DNA of 64,000 nt, taken from the NCBI GenBank assembly GCA_030295235.1, contig AP026127.1, positions 126,501 through 190,500 on the forward strand, read 5' to 3'. Origin of the DNA: Fistulifera solaris. Lineage: Eukaryota; Bacillariophyta; Bacillariophyceae; Naviculales; Stauroneidaceae. Shown here in pieces: positions 11,657 through 23,104 of the stretch; the stretch's first letter is position 1, and each line of letters opens with the position of its first letter. The position numbers and the translations under genes are program-made. Below the pieces are notes generated by a model. That model did not search any database. It was not told where the DNA came from and worked only from the letters and a program-made list of their open reading frames with translations.

Positions 11657-13309
11657 TCTTTCAATACGGCTGAGTCATATCTTTTGGAGAATTATTTGGG
11701 GAGTGACTCAAGACACATTGACCTGTCAAAGAAAAAGTTTGTTTCTCGTATTTTTAATTCATTTGGGTTACAAATTTGAGAGATCATGACAATTGAGCAA
11801 CTGTAATCCTAACGATCTTGCGGGTTCTTTGGTGAGTGTTAATATAATATCTCCTTGTTGACCACGAAGGATGATCGTTCAAATAAGGTACGCGGCGCCT
11901 TCATGCTTGCATCAGTCTCCAATTGCAAATTGCATGGCCAAGATAGGAATAGACCCAAGACTAAAACGGGAACTACCAGTACGACTCTCACGTGCAGTAT
12001 CGACTTAATGAGAAACGGTTCTTTTGCTAAATTGTAGCCTTCACCGCAGTGGTTATTCGTACGAGCATCAATAGGGAATGGCTTTAGCTGCAAAAATGTT
12101 TTGGAGGTGGACAGTTGTGAGAAGATGCCGTCGTGCTGTCTGCCGTCAACGAAGCAGCGATCGACAGAAAACCATCCATCGCCTTTCTAGACGCTGCCGC
12201 CCCCCGAGGCTCATTTGTGTGGATGTCTACCATCGCTTTGATTGGTCCTTATTCACCAGATGCAGAGTTACGGATCCGATTATTTGGCTAACGCAATCAC
12301 AAACATTTAATAGGGAGTATATTTTTAAAACAAACTTTTAACTTATCGAATTATGGATGATGATATATAGCACAGCAAAGGCGACAGCAAGTGACATCAA
12401 AGATCATGCATTCAAAAGAACTTGTTGCACAACCCAAACGGCGACAATTGGATGTGAATACGAATAGCGGAAGAGTTGTACCAAGTACGTGAATTCAGAT
12501 CGACGTACTCAGCGGGTGGCGAAACGAGGACCAAACGTGGGTGAGCTAAGAGAGTTCCCAGCAACAGAAGAGGAACGAGGCCGAAACGAAGCTGGGACTG
12601 CATGTTCTTCCTCCAGCACATTCTCTACGCAATACAAACTGCGCTCGAAATGGCAGCACCTTACCAGTACTCTCGTAGCGAAATCGTCTCTCTCGCAATT
12701 CAGCCTCGAGTCAGTGCTTCAAATGATCGAAGCGACGAAACTGTGTCAGTCAATTGTAAGCTCAGCATCAGACTGACCTAGTTAATCGACTCTTATCTCT
12801 CTCTAGAGAGGGGAGCCCGCGCATGTCATCGTTCCCAACATGAGGCAGAGATGATTTTCAAGAAAATGAAAGAATAAGCCGTGCACCTCAAAACCTCAGA
12901 AGACGCCGTGTGACATCGTATCCTACTCTGTAGAACGAGTATCCGATACCGGATAACTGACGTGGGTTTGCGTTTGCGTCGTTTTGCACAATTTTCGGTT
13001 CCGTATTCCGTTCCACGACCAAAGACACTGGAAGAAACTGTACTGCAGCAAATAGTCGTTCCCTTGGATTTCCTAAGTAAGTTTGGCTCGGTATTGTTAC
13101 TTAGTGGCGAGGTCCATCAAATTTTCATTTTCTAGCCAGTGACTTAAGCGAAATAACTCATCAAAAGTATTTTAGCTACAAGTAGCGTTACCAGGTACAC
13201 TCGTTGTGACTCTGCCACGCTGGCAAGCCCGCCTTGTTCAACGTCATTGTATCTTTGGCTTGCGGCGGACCTCGCACCTCGCGTGTCCGCAATCTCTCGG
13301 AAGCATCGA
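11657..13309. other. 1.65-kb region without a convincing gene
   Basis: Small open frames exist on both strands (for example 11839-12093 minus with a run of Leu/Val, and 12489-12776 plus), but none has a recognisable family, a convincing ATG context or a codon pattern that stands out. A purine/pyrimidine-rich stretch with TCTCTCTCTAGAGAGG lies near 12799. I see nothing else. Confidence 0.45.
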
Positions 13310-13799
13310 GCATGAGTAAATGGTAAACCCTGGGGTGAAGACAAGTCTGTCCTCGCCCGTCTCTAGTGGCACCTGTTTTTCAACGTTTGACCGTCGTCAG
13401 AGTCTTTCGCGCTGCTCAAAAAAATATTGCAGCGAAACTTCACGGTGTAACATCACGGCATAATGCTGATCTTAGTTTGGTTACCTTAATTTCAAAGTAT
13501 GGTCCTGCCATTAGCCGACGACGCAAATCGTTCCAAAATAAATAATTAAGTCATTTTGCTGCGACGGCTAATGGCAGGACCATACTTTGAAAATGGTGTT
13601 GGCATGCAAAGTTCGATCATTTCGTCGTGATAATTACACGGTGAAAATTTTTCACGGCTCGATTTTCGACGAATGTCGCACCTGACAAAATTCAAAATGG
13701 GGGACACCAATGCTGACATGCGCACAAGCACGGTGTATCACGTAAAAAACGGTTGAGAACAGACACATCTTCACCCCAGGGTTTACCATTTACTCATGC
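13310..13799. repeat. long imperfect palindrome with two nested perfect inverted repeats
   Basis: A perfect 32-bp inverted repeat occupies 13310-13341 and 13768-13799 (core AGTAAATGGTAAACCCTGGG). Inside it is a perfect 28-bp inverted repeat at 13490-13517 and 13565-13592 (core GTATGGTCCTGCCATTAGCC) with a 47-base loop. The inner pair extends imperfectly by about 10 bp on the loop side. The midpoints of the two pairs differ by only about 13 bp, so they may be remnants of one hairpin with a diverged middle. The ATG of the next gene (13796) lies inside the outer right arm. A foldback transposon or MITE is possible. Confidence 0.85.
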
Positions 13800-14451
13800 A
13801 TCGAGAACGAAACATTCGCAAAAGTCCAAAGCCATCGAGCCGCAAAGCACGCGACGTGCAGGAGGATGTTGAGAACCTTTCTCAACAAACCAGCTTTTTG
13901 ACAATCGATGTTACAATTGACAATAGTGCACATAAAACAAACAGCATGAATGCAACAAACGATCTGTGTTGGCTACGACGGAAAACGTCGACCGATTTCA
14001 AACGACAACGCACGCATACGGAAGAGACCGTCTCGGAGCAACAAGAAGAAGATGAATTATTATACCAAGAAGTCGCGCTGACCCTTAGCAGCACTTCACT
14101 ACACACTAATACCGTAACAGGCAACAACAAGAAGTCCGTCTCGTTTTGTTCTACCGTCTCGGTCTATCATCATCCATTAATCTCGGTGACCATCCCGCTG
14201 TGCGGAATGGCGTTCCCTTAATGCTCGACTGGACGGCAATTTATATCGAAGAGCGATCCCTGCGCGAAAAGAAGTCTTCCAAACAGAAGTTGGTACCCGC
14301 CTTGTCTATGTATGTCCGAGAAGTCTTGGCTCAACAAGGGGGTGCCACGAAAGACGATTTGCGGGCGGCGCGTGAACAAGTTCGTGCCATTCAACAATCC
14401 AGGCAACAATCGATGGCTTACCGGAAATGGTGGCCGTTTGGACCGAGATGA
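13796..14451 (+). CDS. small ILGD-motif family protein, member 1
   Basis: Unknown function. The ATG lies within the right arm of the palindrome. The first 130 residues are polar and low in complexity. The conserved core follows: KKSVSFCSTVSVYHH, then after a one-base frame change near 14180-14190 LILGDHPAVRNGVPLMLDW, and a C-terminal helical part (GGATKDDLRAAREQVRAIQQ). The same core occurs in two other genes of this window. I recall similar V-F-x-x-V-x-V-H-x-x-x-x-I-L-G-D-x-P sequences as uncharacterised conserved proteins in diatoms. The protein has no signal peptide or membrane segment and is probably cytosolic or nuclear. Confidence 0.65.
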
Positions 14452-15780
14452 CACGGCTGTGAATAATATTATGCTTGTGAGAGATTACGAATGGACGTTT
14501 TGGAAACAAGGAGCCAAAGTAAGACAATCGTTCATTATTGGAGCTACGCTATGATGACTATACAACAGGTTAATATTGTTAGTTTAGGTTATACATCGAA
14601 TCTTTTTTTTGCTTTTGTCGTTTTTACCAAGCACTGTTCTTGTACAAACACACAAGAAGATAGGAACAGTTGAAATTTATGTGAAAGTCTAGTAACCAGC
14701 ACACAAGTGAGAAATAACGGATAGGAAAAAGTATAACCGGCTTACTGGAATTATGTCTCAACAAACAAATTACGCTGTTAATTCGGATTGGCTGTTACGT
14801 TACGAAGAAGCTATGAGCTTTTGATCCTGATCAAGGCGGAGAATTGCCTTAAAAGAGTCAGGTTTGTTGTTTCAGCACATGTCGTAACGAACTGTAACAA
14901 GCTTCTGATTGAATAAGTCGTCACTCTAGCAATGGATTCCTGCTGGTTCAATTGTGGCCTAACTACGACTACTGTACGTTAGCCCTTTTTGCTCAAAGTG
15001 ATCTTGCCGTTCTTCGCGGTCTCTGGCGACGACAGACTGAAGCAAACCGTAGGCTTTTGCTTACATTCTACGACCTCTTTTTCATGCAGGTGGTGATGAT
15101 AGAGGTTAGTAGAGCTTTACACCTAATAAAGAGAGTTAGAGAGAGAAGGGGGAAGAAAGAGCATAGAACTCAATTTTAACAGCACCCTAGCTAGATCATG
15201 AGAAGAGAGAGGAGAGACGCTTGAGAATCCCAGATCCCACTTCACTGTGTAGAGTAAAGTACCATCGGAACAGGATCCAGACCTAAAGCCCGTAGTCCAA
15301 CGCTTCTCTGGCATAGAAATTGGCCAAACGTAGACGTTATAATTACTGATCCCCGCACAGTTCTCCATCTTATGGATGAATAGTCCCTTTCCCTTTCGGA
15401 GTTTTATTGTCGACTTGTCGATGTCACTGGCAATTTTTTTACTTTTTGGACCACACACAAAAGATTTGCGTGGCTGCAGCAAACACCGCAGGCAGAATTC
15501 TAAGAATAGATTTCGGTCATTCGCTATTGACTATAACATCACGTGTACGGAGGTTTAAGCGGGTGAATAAAGATGAACAGTTTCGTCGTAGTGTCTTCTA
15601 CTGAGTTAGTCGTAGATCAAAAAGTTCACTCCGCGGACAATATCATAGTACTCTTTTGCTCAAAGCCGAAAACGAGACAATGACTGCGTTGTGTAGCTCA
15701 CTGGGAGGCTTTTTACCCATCGACACCTCTTCACCTCATAAAATTTTATTTATTTTACCCATTCACCACCAAACACCAAC
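14452..15780. other. 1.3-kb region without a recognised gene
   Basis: Open frames such as 15123-15482 minus contain no recognisable motif. The last 100 bases contain the 5' flank of the von Willebrand D gene. I see no RNA gene. Confidence 0.45.
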
Positions 15781-18219
15781 ATGAAATTGTCGTTTGGCGT
15801 GTTCCTTTATCCGCTCTGGCACCTTCGGCCATCCATGCTTTGAAGGAATGCGATGAAGATAGCACGATCCCCCTGTGCATTGCCGAAAACGGCTCTTGTC
15901 TCGATAACAAGGACGGATGTTGTGATGGCTTAGCGTGCTTCGGATACAACTTCTTCAAAAAGTGCCAGCCGCCTCCTTCCTGTCTCCCTGAATGGTATGA
16001 TTGCAGTTCTGGAATGGGATGCTGTGATGATCTTGTCTGTGCCGAAACGGCCACTGGAAACGCTGAATGCCAAGTCCAAACCGTCGATACTCGCCTCTTT
16101 GATCCGGGTAATTCCGTTACGGAACCCACCTTGCCTCCTACCAAAGCCGATGAACCCGATAACATGATCACTTTGGGCAAATCGAACCTCGAATTCGCTG
16201 GAAGTTGGGGTGACCCGTAAGTGCCGAAAAAAATTGTCATTGCTATTCATCTCTTGCTTCATTCCCTCACAATATTGAATACACAGACACGTCCAAACTT
16301 ATGATGGTCTCGGTTTCGATTGCCAAGCCGGTGGTGAATTCATTTTGATGAAATCCGCTGTCACTCGCCGTCAAATTCAAGCCCGATTCCGCTTCTTGCC
16401 CGGTGTTTCCGGACCCGGTTGGGCCTGGTCCAGTATCAAGGGTATTGTCATGCAAGACGAAGGCCCTGTTCCCAAAGTTGAGATCAGTTTCCCCTTCAAG
16501 GATACCACCTTTACTGGAAACAGCAACACAGTCGATTACGGATGCAAAATGCTCTTCTTCGTTGACGGTGTCAAGCGTGAAGTCGCGGACGGAACTGGTT
16601 CCGATGATGTTGTTCTCGAATTCTCCGGAAGCCGCATCAACATTGTGTACCCCGCCACCGGTTTCAAGGTTGAGGCGAACGTGCATTATGCCGACAATGG
16701 ATGCTTCTTTGACATGTACGGATGGGTTCCCGATGTCGATACTTTCCGCGGATTGTGGGGTGACGCCGATGGCAACCCCATGAATGACTGGATGGATCGT
16801 GACGGCAAGCCCCTACCGGTTCCTGCCGATATCAACGCGCGCCTGCGTCAAGATGGTTACGAATACTGTGTCAAAAACTGGTGCATCAACGAACACGAAT
16901 CGCTCTTCACGTTCACCGAGGGAGTTGATTACCAAGACGACATTCGCCACTGCGAGCTCCCCTTCGGCAACACGCTCGATCAGTTCCTCAAGGATGTCAG
17001 CCCGGAGATCAAGAAAGCCTGTAACGATGAAATCACCTGCATCATCGACACCGCCCTCATCGGCATTCAACAAGCGACTGCCTCCAACGATGGCCGTGCG
17101 GCGGCTGCTACCACCGCCACATGCAACAACGAGTTCGGTATGTGCACTACCGACGCCAACTGCTGTGCTGGCTTCCAGTGCTACTCGGTTGGCTTCACGC
17201 ACCAATGTCTGGCCCAAAAGCCAGCTTGCTTTGACGAATGGAACCTCTGTCAAAGCGAGGCCGACTGCTGCAACGGCATGTCCTGTATCTCAGAAAGTGA
17301 CGGCCCAAAGCAATGCCGCGTCGTCGAAAAGTGCTACCCTGAATTCCGAACGTGCGAAATGTCGGACGATTGCTGCGACAGTTTGGAATGCAAGGACATG
17401 GGTGGCGGTAACAAACAGTGTCGCGCCATCCCTAAATGCGTCCCCGAACACGAAACTTGCGCTTTGGGTGAATGCTGTGAAGGTACCAAGTGCTTCCAAA
17501 ATCAGTACACCGGTATGAGCACCTGCAAGAGCACGGCGGTCTGCCAGAACCAAGGACAGCAGTGCAGTGAAGACTTTGCCTGCTGCGGTGGATTGACGTG
17601 TGTTGACGACAACGGCATCAAGACGTGCATGGACTTGCCGACGTGTGCGGCGACATGGCAAAGCTGTAAATTTGTCGGTTGCTGCCAAGACCAAGTTCCT
17701 CAAGCGTGTGTGGTCACCAACGGCAACAGCCAGTGCCAACCGACGTGTGCGGCCAACGGTGGACAGTGCAGTGCCGATCGCAAGTGCTGCAACGGCGGTT
17801 ACACGTGCCAAAATGGTACGTGCCAACCCGAAGCGACGTGCGGATTGGCCTACCAGAGCTGTGCTTCCAGCAATAAGTGCTGCGACAATACCTTCTCGTG
17901 CGAAGCCGATGGCGTCTGCCGTCCCTCGTTTGGCAACAACTACGGCATGTGCGGTATGCTCGGCTGTTCCGATCCTAAATTTGCCTGCGAGGCGGCCACG
18001 AAGACGTGCAAACCGGCCTGTGGTGGCGACTATCAACAATGTGGAGCGAAAGACAACTGTTGTGCCAACAGTGGTTTTGAATGCCGCAACGGCCAGTGCC
18101 AACCGAAGCAACTAGCGTGCGGTGGTAACTGGCAGCCCTGCACGGTCGCCAATGGCTGCTGCAATGCCGGTTACAAATGCAAACAGAACGGTGCCGCGAT
18201 GCAGTGTGTGACATGGTAA
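15781..18219 (+). CDS. secreted von Willebrand factor type D protein with cysteine-rich repeats
   Basis: Probably an extracellular or cell-wall-associated structural or adhesive protein. It starts at the ATG at 15781 (MKLSFGVFL); after a one-base frame change near 15815 the leader ends with SALAPSAIHA and the mature part begins LKECDED. Cysteine repeats at about 15850-16060 are followed by SWGDP, a 71-bp GT-AG intron (about 16217-16287), and HVQTYDGLGFDCQAGGEF. Together these give the GDPHxxTYDG hallmark of a vWD domain, with the intron falling inside it. The vWD domain runs to about 17020. The remainder (17120-18210) contains roughly ten repeats of about 40 residues with a C-x(5-6)-C-x(3-6)-CC-x(4)-C-x(4-9)-C pattern, resembling cystine-knot-type folds. 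The protein is about 770 residues long, GC-rich and well preserved relative to neighbours. vWD domains occur in diatom adhesive-trail proteins, but that role here is inference. Confidence 0.85.
16217..16287 (+). other. intron inside the vWD hallmark motif
   Basis: The donor GTAAGTGCC follows GACCC and the acceptor ATACACAG precedes ACACGTCCAAACT. Splicing restores GDP-HVQTYDG. The intron is AT-rich with TTGC and CTCAC tracts. Confidence 0.8.
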
Positions 18220-19212
18220 AACAAAGAGTGAACAGGGGTGTTCATTTGTTGCGACAGAAAGACAAACGCTTGCCAATCAATTCATAGTCTTATTTCATGG
18301 GAGTATTTTCAAAATCGTTATTAATAAAGAGTAATAATAAGAAACACAATCATTCAACAACTTTGTTCTTGATGCGTCTTTTTGTTTTTATTTTGGGTCG
18401 AAAAGATGAACTAATGTCTAATGTCATCGCGATTATGACGTGTCATTCGTTATTCGTCCTTCAGTCATAAGTCATAAGGCATCAACATAATGATGTGTTT
18501 CGTTCAAAGCCCATCGCAATAAAGCATCCAAGCCAAGACTCTAGAGAAAATTGTTCAAGCTACGATGTTAAATGGAAGGTTGTTATGCTCATGATATTGC
18601 TGCTTATGAAAGGAAGTAACTCTTTTCAAAATGGAATACGCGAGCGAAGACGGAGCAACAATATCTTCCGTTCATTGCTTTCTGAACAGTATGCTCAAGC
18701 GGCTTGGGCGAGGAAAGTGAATGGCCGGGGACAGGAGAATTTGAAATATTTATTTCATTGCAGTAATGAATCACCAAATTTCTTCTTTGCGCCTTGCATT
18801 GCAAAGACGAGCGTCCCACGACTTCATCGTGGATCGATAGGTTCTAAGAAACACAACGTCCTCTCACGTTTGAACAATTCATTGGTAGACGCGAAAAAGT
18901 AACGACTGCGGGGTTCAGTTCTAGGCTTACTCTTGGGGGATACATCGTAGCTTGCACCACGCAGCACACAGCAAGGTTGGCTTTCTCCTCTCTCTAACTT
19001 CCGACTAAAAACGCCCAAGAAAGAGTCTCGGTGAAACAGTCTTGGGACTTGAGATGAAGTTGTAAATCGGCAAGAGGCAAACGCATGAACAAGAGACGAA
19101 CGACCAAGACGTAACGAGAAGCCCGACTCCAGACGTCGTTGTAAATTGTGATAAGCCTGCTTGGGACGTCACCTAATGTTCGGTGTTCTGGGTTCTGGGC
19201 TTCGGCCATGAG
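18220..19212. other. 1-kb region without a convincing gene
   Basis: A 135-codon open frame on the plus strand (18495-18902) lacks an ATG at its start and recognisable motifs, so it is not called. The stretch after 18220 is AT-rich with AATAAAG-like signals that may serve the upstream gene. Confidence 0.45.
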
Positions 19213-20456
19213 GTAGGGTACTTCAGGAATTTGGTTGGCTCGTACAAATTCTACATACGCAAAATCGAGTACCGCGTACGTACACCACGTACAAATTATA
19301 CGGGCCACGAAATCGAATCACTAAGGAGCACGTGCAAATTTAGAAGCGCAACTATGATTACATAAAGATTAGATATCATTTCGATTTAACAGAAAATTAG
19401 TCTAGTAACTTGTTTGGAGCCTCCCAAGGATCTCAAAATACCTAAGGCCAAGTATTTACGCTACTCACTTGTAGTACGTAGAATCTAGGCAAGCTCAATG
19501 CCGAATTTGCCACTCGAAACCGCTTTGAAAGAGTTCCCCCGGCGTAAATTGGTTGCTTGTTTCGCTTACAAGGCATGTAGGTAATCCCTTTGTCAAAATA
19601 TTTGCAAATTGTTTCTACTGCTGCCCTTGGATCCCGCTCATTAAAATACACCGCTACATCCAAGAATGACCGAGTTCAAAAAGCATGTTACTGAGCACCC
19701 TGTAATCTTGTCACGCCAATTCACTTTGTGTAGGTTACTGATTGCATGAGTTGCACGGTTGAAAGAAGCCCTGTGTCTGCACTGTAGATTGCATGAACTT
19801 TCACGACATGGCTGGAAAGGTAACAGGTAACAGACACTGCACCCTATCTTATCACTCCGGGACGAGGTGAACTCTCAGGCATCATTCAGAATCACCACTG
19901 TCGCATCCTTAGCCAAAGCTGAGGTATACGAAACGGATCGTCAACAAGGAACTTCGTTAACACTCGCGACACTCGACAGATCGTTGTTGAAAAGCACGGT
20001 AAAGACGCCATTTCCATCAGCACGATCGACACAATGGCCATCATACCGGCAGTGGATTGTCAAGAATATCCTTTGAATTCACGTATTATAACACTGATGC
20101 TAATATTCCCATGCCCTCTCCAGCTCCATCATTGATCATCGATGGTTCGGCTTTGACGGCCGCCATTTCTTATTTCGATCGACATGTTCCTCGGAATAGA
20201 ATTGACCGCTAGCACCGCCTCTCTACATTCAGAATTGATGAAAAAAGCTGGGTTTATTGCTAAGAAAGAGAGTTTGCCATCTTTGTATATTGTAAGATGA
20301 AGATCTGAAGCATCATGCTGAAAGCATTGTGAAACTTCGAGCCAGAACTCGTCAACGGCAAGAAAAAATGACGACGGTACATATTCTACACAAACCTACT
20401 TGCAGAGATATGTACTGAGTTTCTACGAGCCAACCAAGTTTCGTGAAGTACCCTAC
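19213..20456. mobile_element. candidate non-autonomous element with about 40-bp terminal inverted repeats
   Basis: The left end 19213-19253 (GTAGGGTACTTCAGGAATTT and onward) matches the reverse complement of 20416-20456 at roughly 36 of 41 positions, including an uninterrupted TTGGTTGGCTCGTA. The enclosed 1.24 kb has no intact gene; the open frames at 19442-19663 (minus) and 19867-20076 (plus) are short and unidentified. I could not find a clear target-site duplication at the ends, so an old DNA transposon or MITE is only a candidate explanation. Confidence 0.5.
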
Positions 20457-20786
20457 TCACTCATTGGCATTTGGCACTTGGCATTTGGCATAGGGCAGTT
20501 GTTATTCCTTGCTTCTTCCGAAGTTGAATCCTGTGTAAACAGTAGAGAAGCGAGTTTTTGTCGTTGACTGTTTTTGACGACTTAAGTACAATCTGTGCCT
20601 TTGTTTCTTGTTTCGCCTTTCCTAATGACCCAAAACCCAAACCATCAAAATTAATTATGACCGACAAGAAAATAATCGCTCGTCAACGAAACAGTCACAC
20701 AAAATCCGTTCTCCCCCCATCCTCATCCTCCGCATACCTTGATTGCTCTCTGTCTCTCCCAATACTCCACGAAAAAATAATTCAAA

Positions 20787-21553
20787 ATGAAGTTTGCGTT
20801 TCCATCGTTCCTTCTTTTCGTATCGATTGCCCCCACACAAGCCGGGCCCTTGTGCGACGGACTCATGAGCCAAGCCATCACCGCCATCGATCCTCCTTTC
20901 CCCTTCGAATGCGAATGCGGTCTTCGTCTCCTTCGTCGTCCCCGCTTCGATTGCGCCACCGAAGTATGTATCAGTGATGTCGATGGATTGTTCGGTGGTC
21001 TTCTGCCTGTGGAGTTGCCCATCATTTACGCAGAATCGACTTGCTTGAACCCGACGTTCAAAGGACGTTTCCCCAAACGAGCCAACGGAAACGTGGAGAT
21101 TGGTGGCTGCACTGGACAAGCCCTCATGGTCGTTGATGCCGAACAGCTTGTCGATGCCATCGATAGTTCCGGCCAATATGACGCGGCCGATGTTGATCTA
21201 CCCCCTAAGTTGGATTTCAACATTCCCAACTCGTGTTTGGACGTGACCAGCAGCAGTCGTCCAAGTCTCCGGGACCGTACGATCAGTGTCAGTGGATGTT
21301 CCGCATCGATTGGCGGAGAATCCTGTCCCTGCACGCCCTGCGGGGTGGCACGGGCGTTGAAATTGGCGCCGAATGTGTCACGAAACTCTTCAACAAAATG
21401 ATTCCTGAGTCCTTGTCGACCAATGAGAATCAGGAGATTAAGGATGCCTTTACTTTTACAGCGTCCGATCCCATCTGCGTAAGCACGGAGAACCTCCGCA
21501 CCGGACGCGGTGTGGTGGACGTCATGTTGAAGCCTTACTTGACTCAATTGTAG
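20787..21553 (+). CDS. secreted cysteine-containing protein of unknown function
   Basis: The ATG at 20787 starts a classical signal peptide (MKFAFPSFLLFVSIAPTQA) followed by GPLCDGLMSQ. The mature part carries spaced cysteines (FECECGLRLL, FDCATEVC, STCLNP, GGCTGQ, NSCLDV, GCSAS, SCPCTPC). After CPCTPCG a missing base in a G-run near 21337-21341 shifts the frame; the protein resumes as GTGVEIGAECVTKLFNKMIP and ends LKPYLTQL. Total length is about 255 residues. No membrane anchor is seen, so it should be secreted or vacuolar. I do not recognise the family. Confidence 0.7.
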
Positions 21554-22185
21554 GCATCGTTTTAGAAATTGGGGATTTCACGGAAGATCATTATGATATG
21601 CAAAAGTAAAAATACATAATTTCATAGCTGTTTTAAAAATAGTTTTCGGCCACTCCGTAGGAGCGAAATGTGATGCTATTATTTTGAAAAACAAATTGGC
21701 AGCATCCTTCATCGACGCAGTGCATACTCGCCTGGAACGGTTAGCAAAAGACAATTTATGAATGCAACTACCCAAGGATTTGAGAAAAATGGGGTCCTCC
21801 GACACCTTGGAAGTCGACACCTAGCTAGCACGAAAACGAGCATCGTACTGGTAAGGAACTACGGAGTAGCAAAGACCGTGTTAGCGTTCGGGACTGGGCT
21901 TAAGACAATCCCGGTTGGGCGAAAGTACAATCTACCCGGAAAGCGAAGCCGAAGAACAATTATGCGCTGGCACCAGCAAATTTTCCTCGTAGTTAATAGA
22001 AAGCGCTTTTTCATTGGTTCCTGCTTTACAGCAATGCTCATACTCATTGTTGGTTTTTTCTTTTTTCTTTCTTCGTCCGGCAGACTATGTTGAAGTTGCA
22101 ATTGCAAAAATTGCAAAGCGGACATCCACCATCCACCATCCACCATCCATTCTTTTGTAGGCGAGAATTGCCCCTCTGGCGCGAG
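21554..22185. other. intergenic, with a short heptamer repeat just downstream
   Basis: No supported gene. A (CATCCAC)n tract of four units lies at about 22123-22150, just before the next gene. Confidence 0.45.
22123..22150. repeat. (CATCCAC)4 microsatellite
   Basis: Four perfect seven-base units in the 5' flank of the gene at 22186. Confidence 0.85.
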
Positions 22186-22700
22186 ATGAAAATGGTTTCT
22201 CCGACTCCCTCGCAAAACATCACCAACGCGCCAACAATTTCTCCGATTGCATTCCAACGTTCGACGAACCCTTTTCAAAAGATCATTATTTCGATAATAA
22301 TTTCCACATGCCAATGCAACGATATACGACGTTGTTGCAACAACTGGCGCGAAAACAACAACGACAAACCCAAAGATCGCTGTCGTTGCCGACGTCTTCC
22401 ACTCATCAGTGCTACTTTACGTACTGGAGTCTTTTGGGAGCGTGTGCCGGATGGAGCATGACCGCGTCGTCCGAGTCTCCACCTTCGTTAGCCATGACAC
22501 AAGATGCCGTCCTCTATTCGACAGTCTGGGCCATTGCTTCGCTGGGTGTGACGCGCAATTTATCGTTGATGGCTTGTCACTTGTCCAATGTCGGTGCCGT
22601 CCTGTATCATTATTTGGATACCCACGCGGAGCGCTTTCAAATGAAATCGTATCACACAGACGATTGGCAATGTCACGGGGAACGCACCGAGTCCTCTTAA
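22186..22700 (+). CDS. small membrane-like protein, duplicate A
   Basis: Unknown function. The ATG at 22186 starts MKMVSPTPSQNITN; a one-base frame change near 22265 leads into SKDHYFDNNFHMPMQRYTTL. The conserved core is YWSLLGACAGWSMT, SLAMTQDAVLYST, CHLSNVGAVL and YHTDDWQC (ending near 22680). A second gene at 27786-28220 has the same core in the same order (YWSGLAACAGWSVT, LQMTQDIALFSS, CHLLNVMAIV, YHTTDWQC). Two moderately hydrophobic segments could span a membrane. Each copy lies next to a Na+/phosphate cotransporter paralogue, suggesting the two genes were duplicated as a unit. A role in phosphate handling is a guess from context only. Confidence 0.7.
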
Positions 22701-23104
22701 AAAGAGAACACACGATTCTCACTCGGTAGAATAGTAGAAACGCATAACGAATATCAACTTACAGATACAGCTTGAATTTCCAACAGAAACACGTCATTTG
22801 CTACATAGTTGAACGACTTAATCTGATGTGTTGAACTATCATAATACGGCTGACTGTCCGAGAGCTGGTGTTGCTGGATCGAAGTTTCTCCTACCGTTTC
22901 GTAGTGTTCACAAGTCAATGAAAGGAGGTGCCCTTCCTACTTCGTAACAAAGAAGGCCCGCTGAGAGAAATCATTCATACATCAAATACTAGCTACAAAT
23001 ACAAAGTAGAATATATCACTGTGCAAACACGGAGTTCTAATAAAAGTTCGAACGAACTCTACCCCACAAGAGAAATAACTACCACATATAGAACGTCCAA
23101 GAAT
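22701..23104. other. intergenic between convergent genes
   Basis: This is the 3' flank of two convergent genes (ends at 22700 plus and 23105 minus). No further gene is seen. Confidence 0.5.

Noticed and set aside
11839-12093. Minus-strand frame with a hydrophobic Leu/Val run
   Set aside because: Single short frame with no paralogue, motif or continuation; could be chance.
18495-18902. 135-codon plus-strand frame
   Set aside because: It starts at GTG, has no motif, and its composition looks like random AT-rich sequence.
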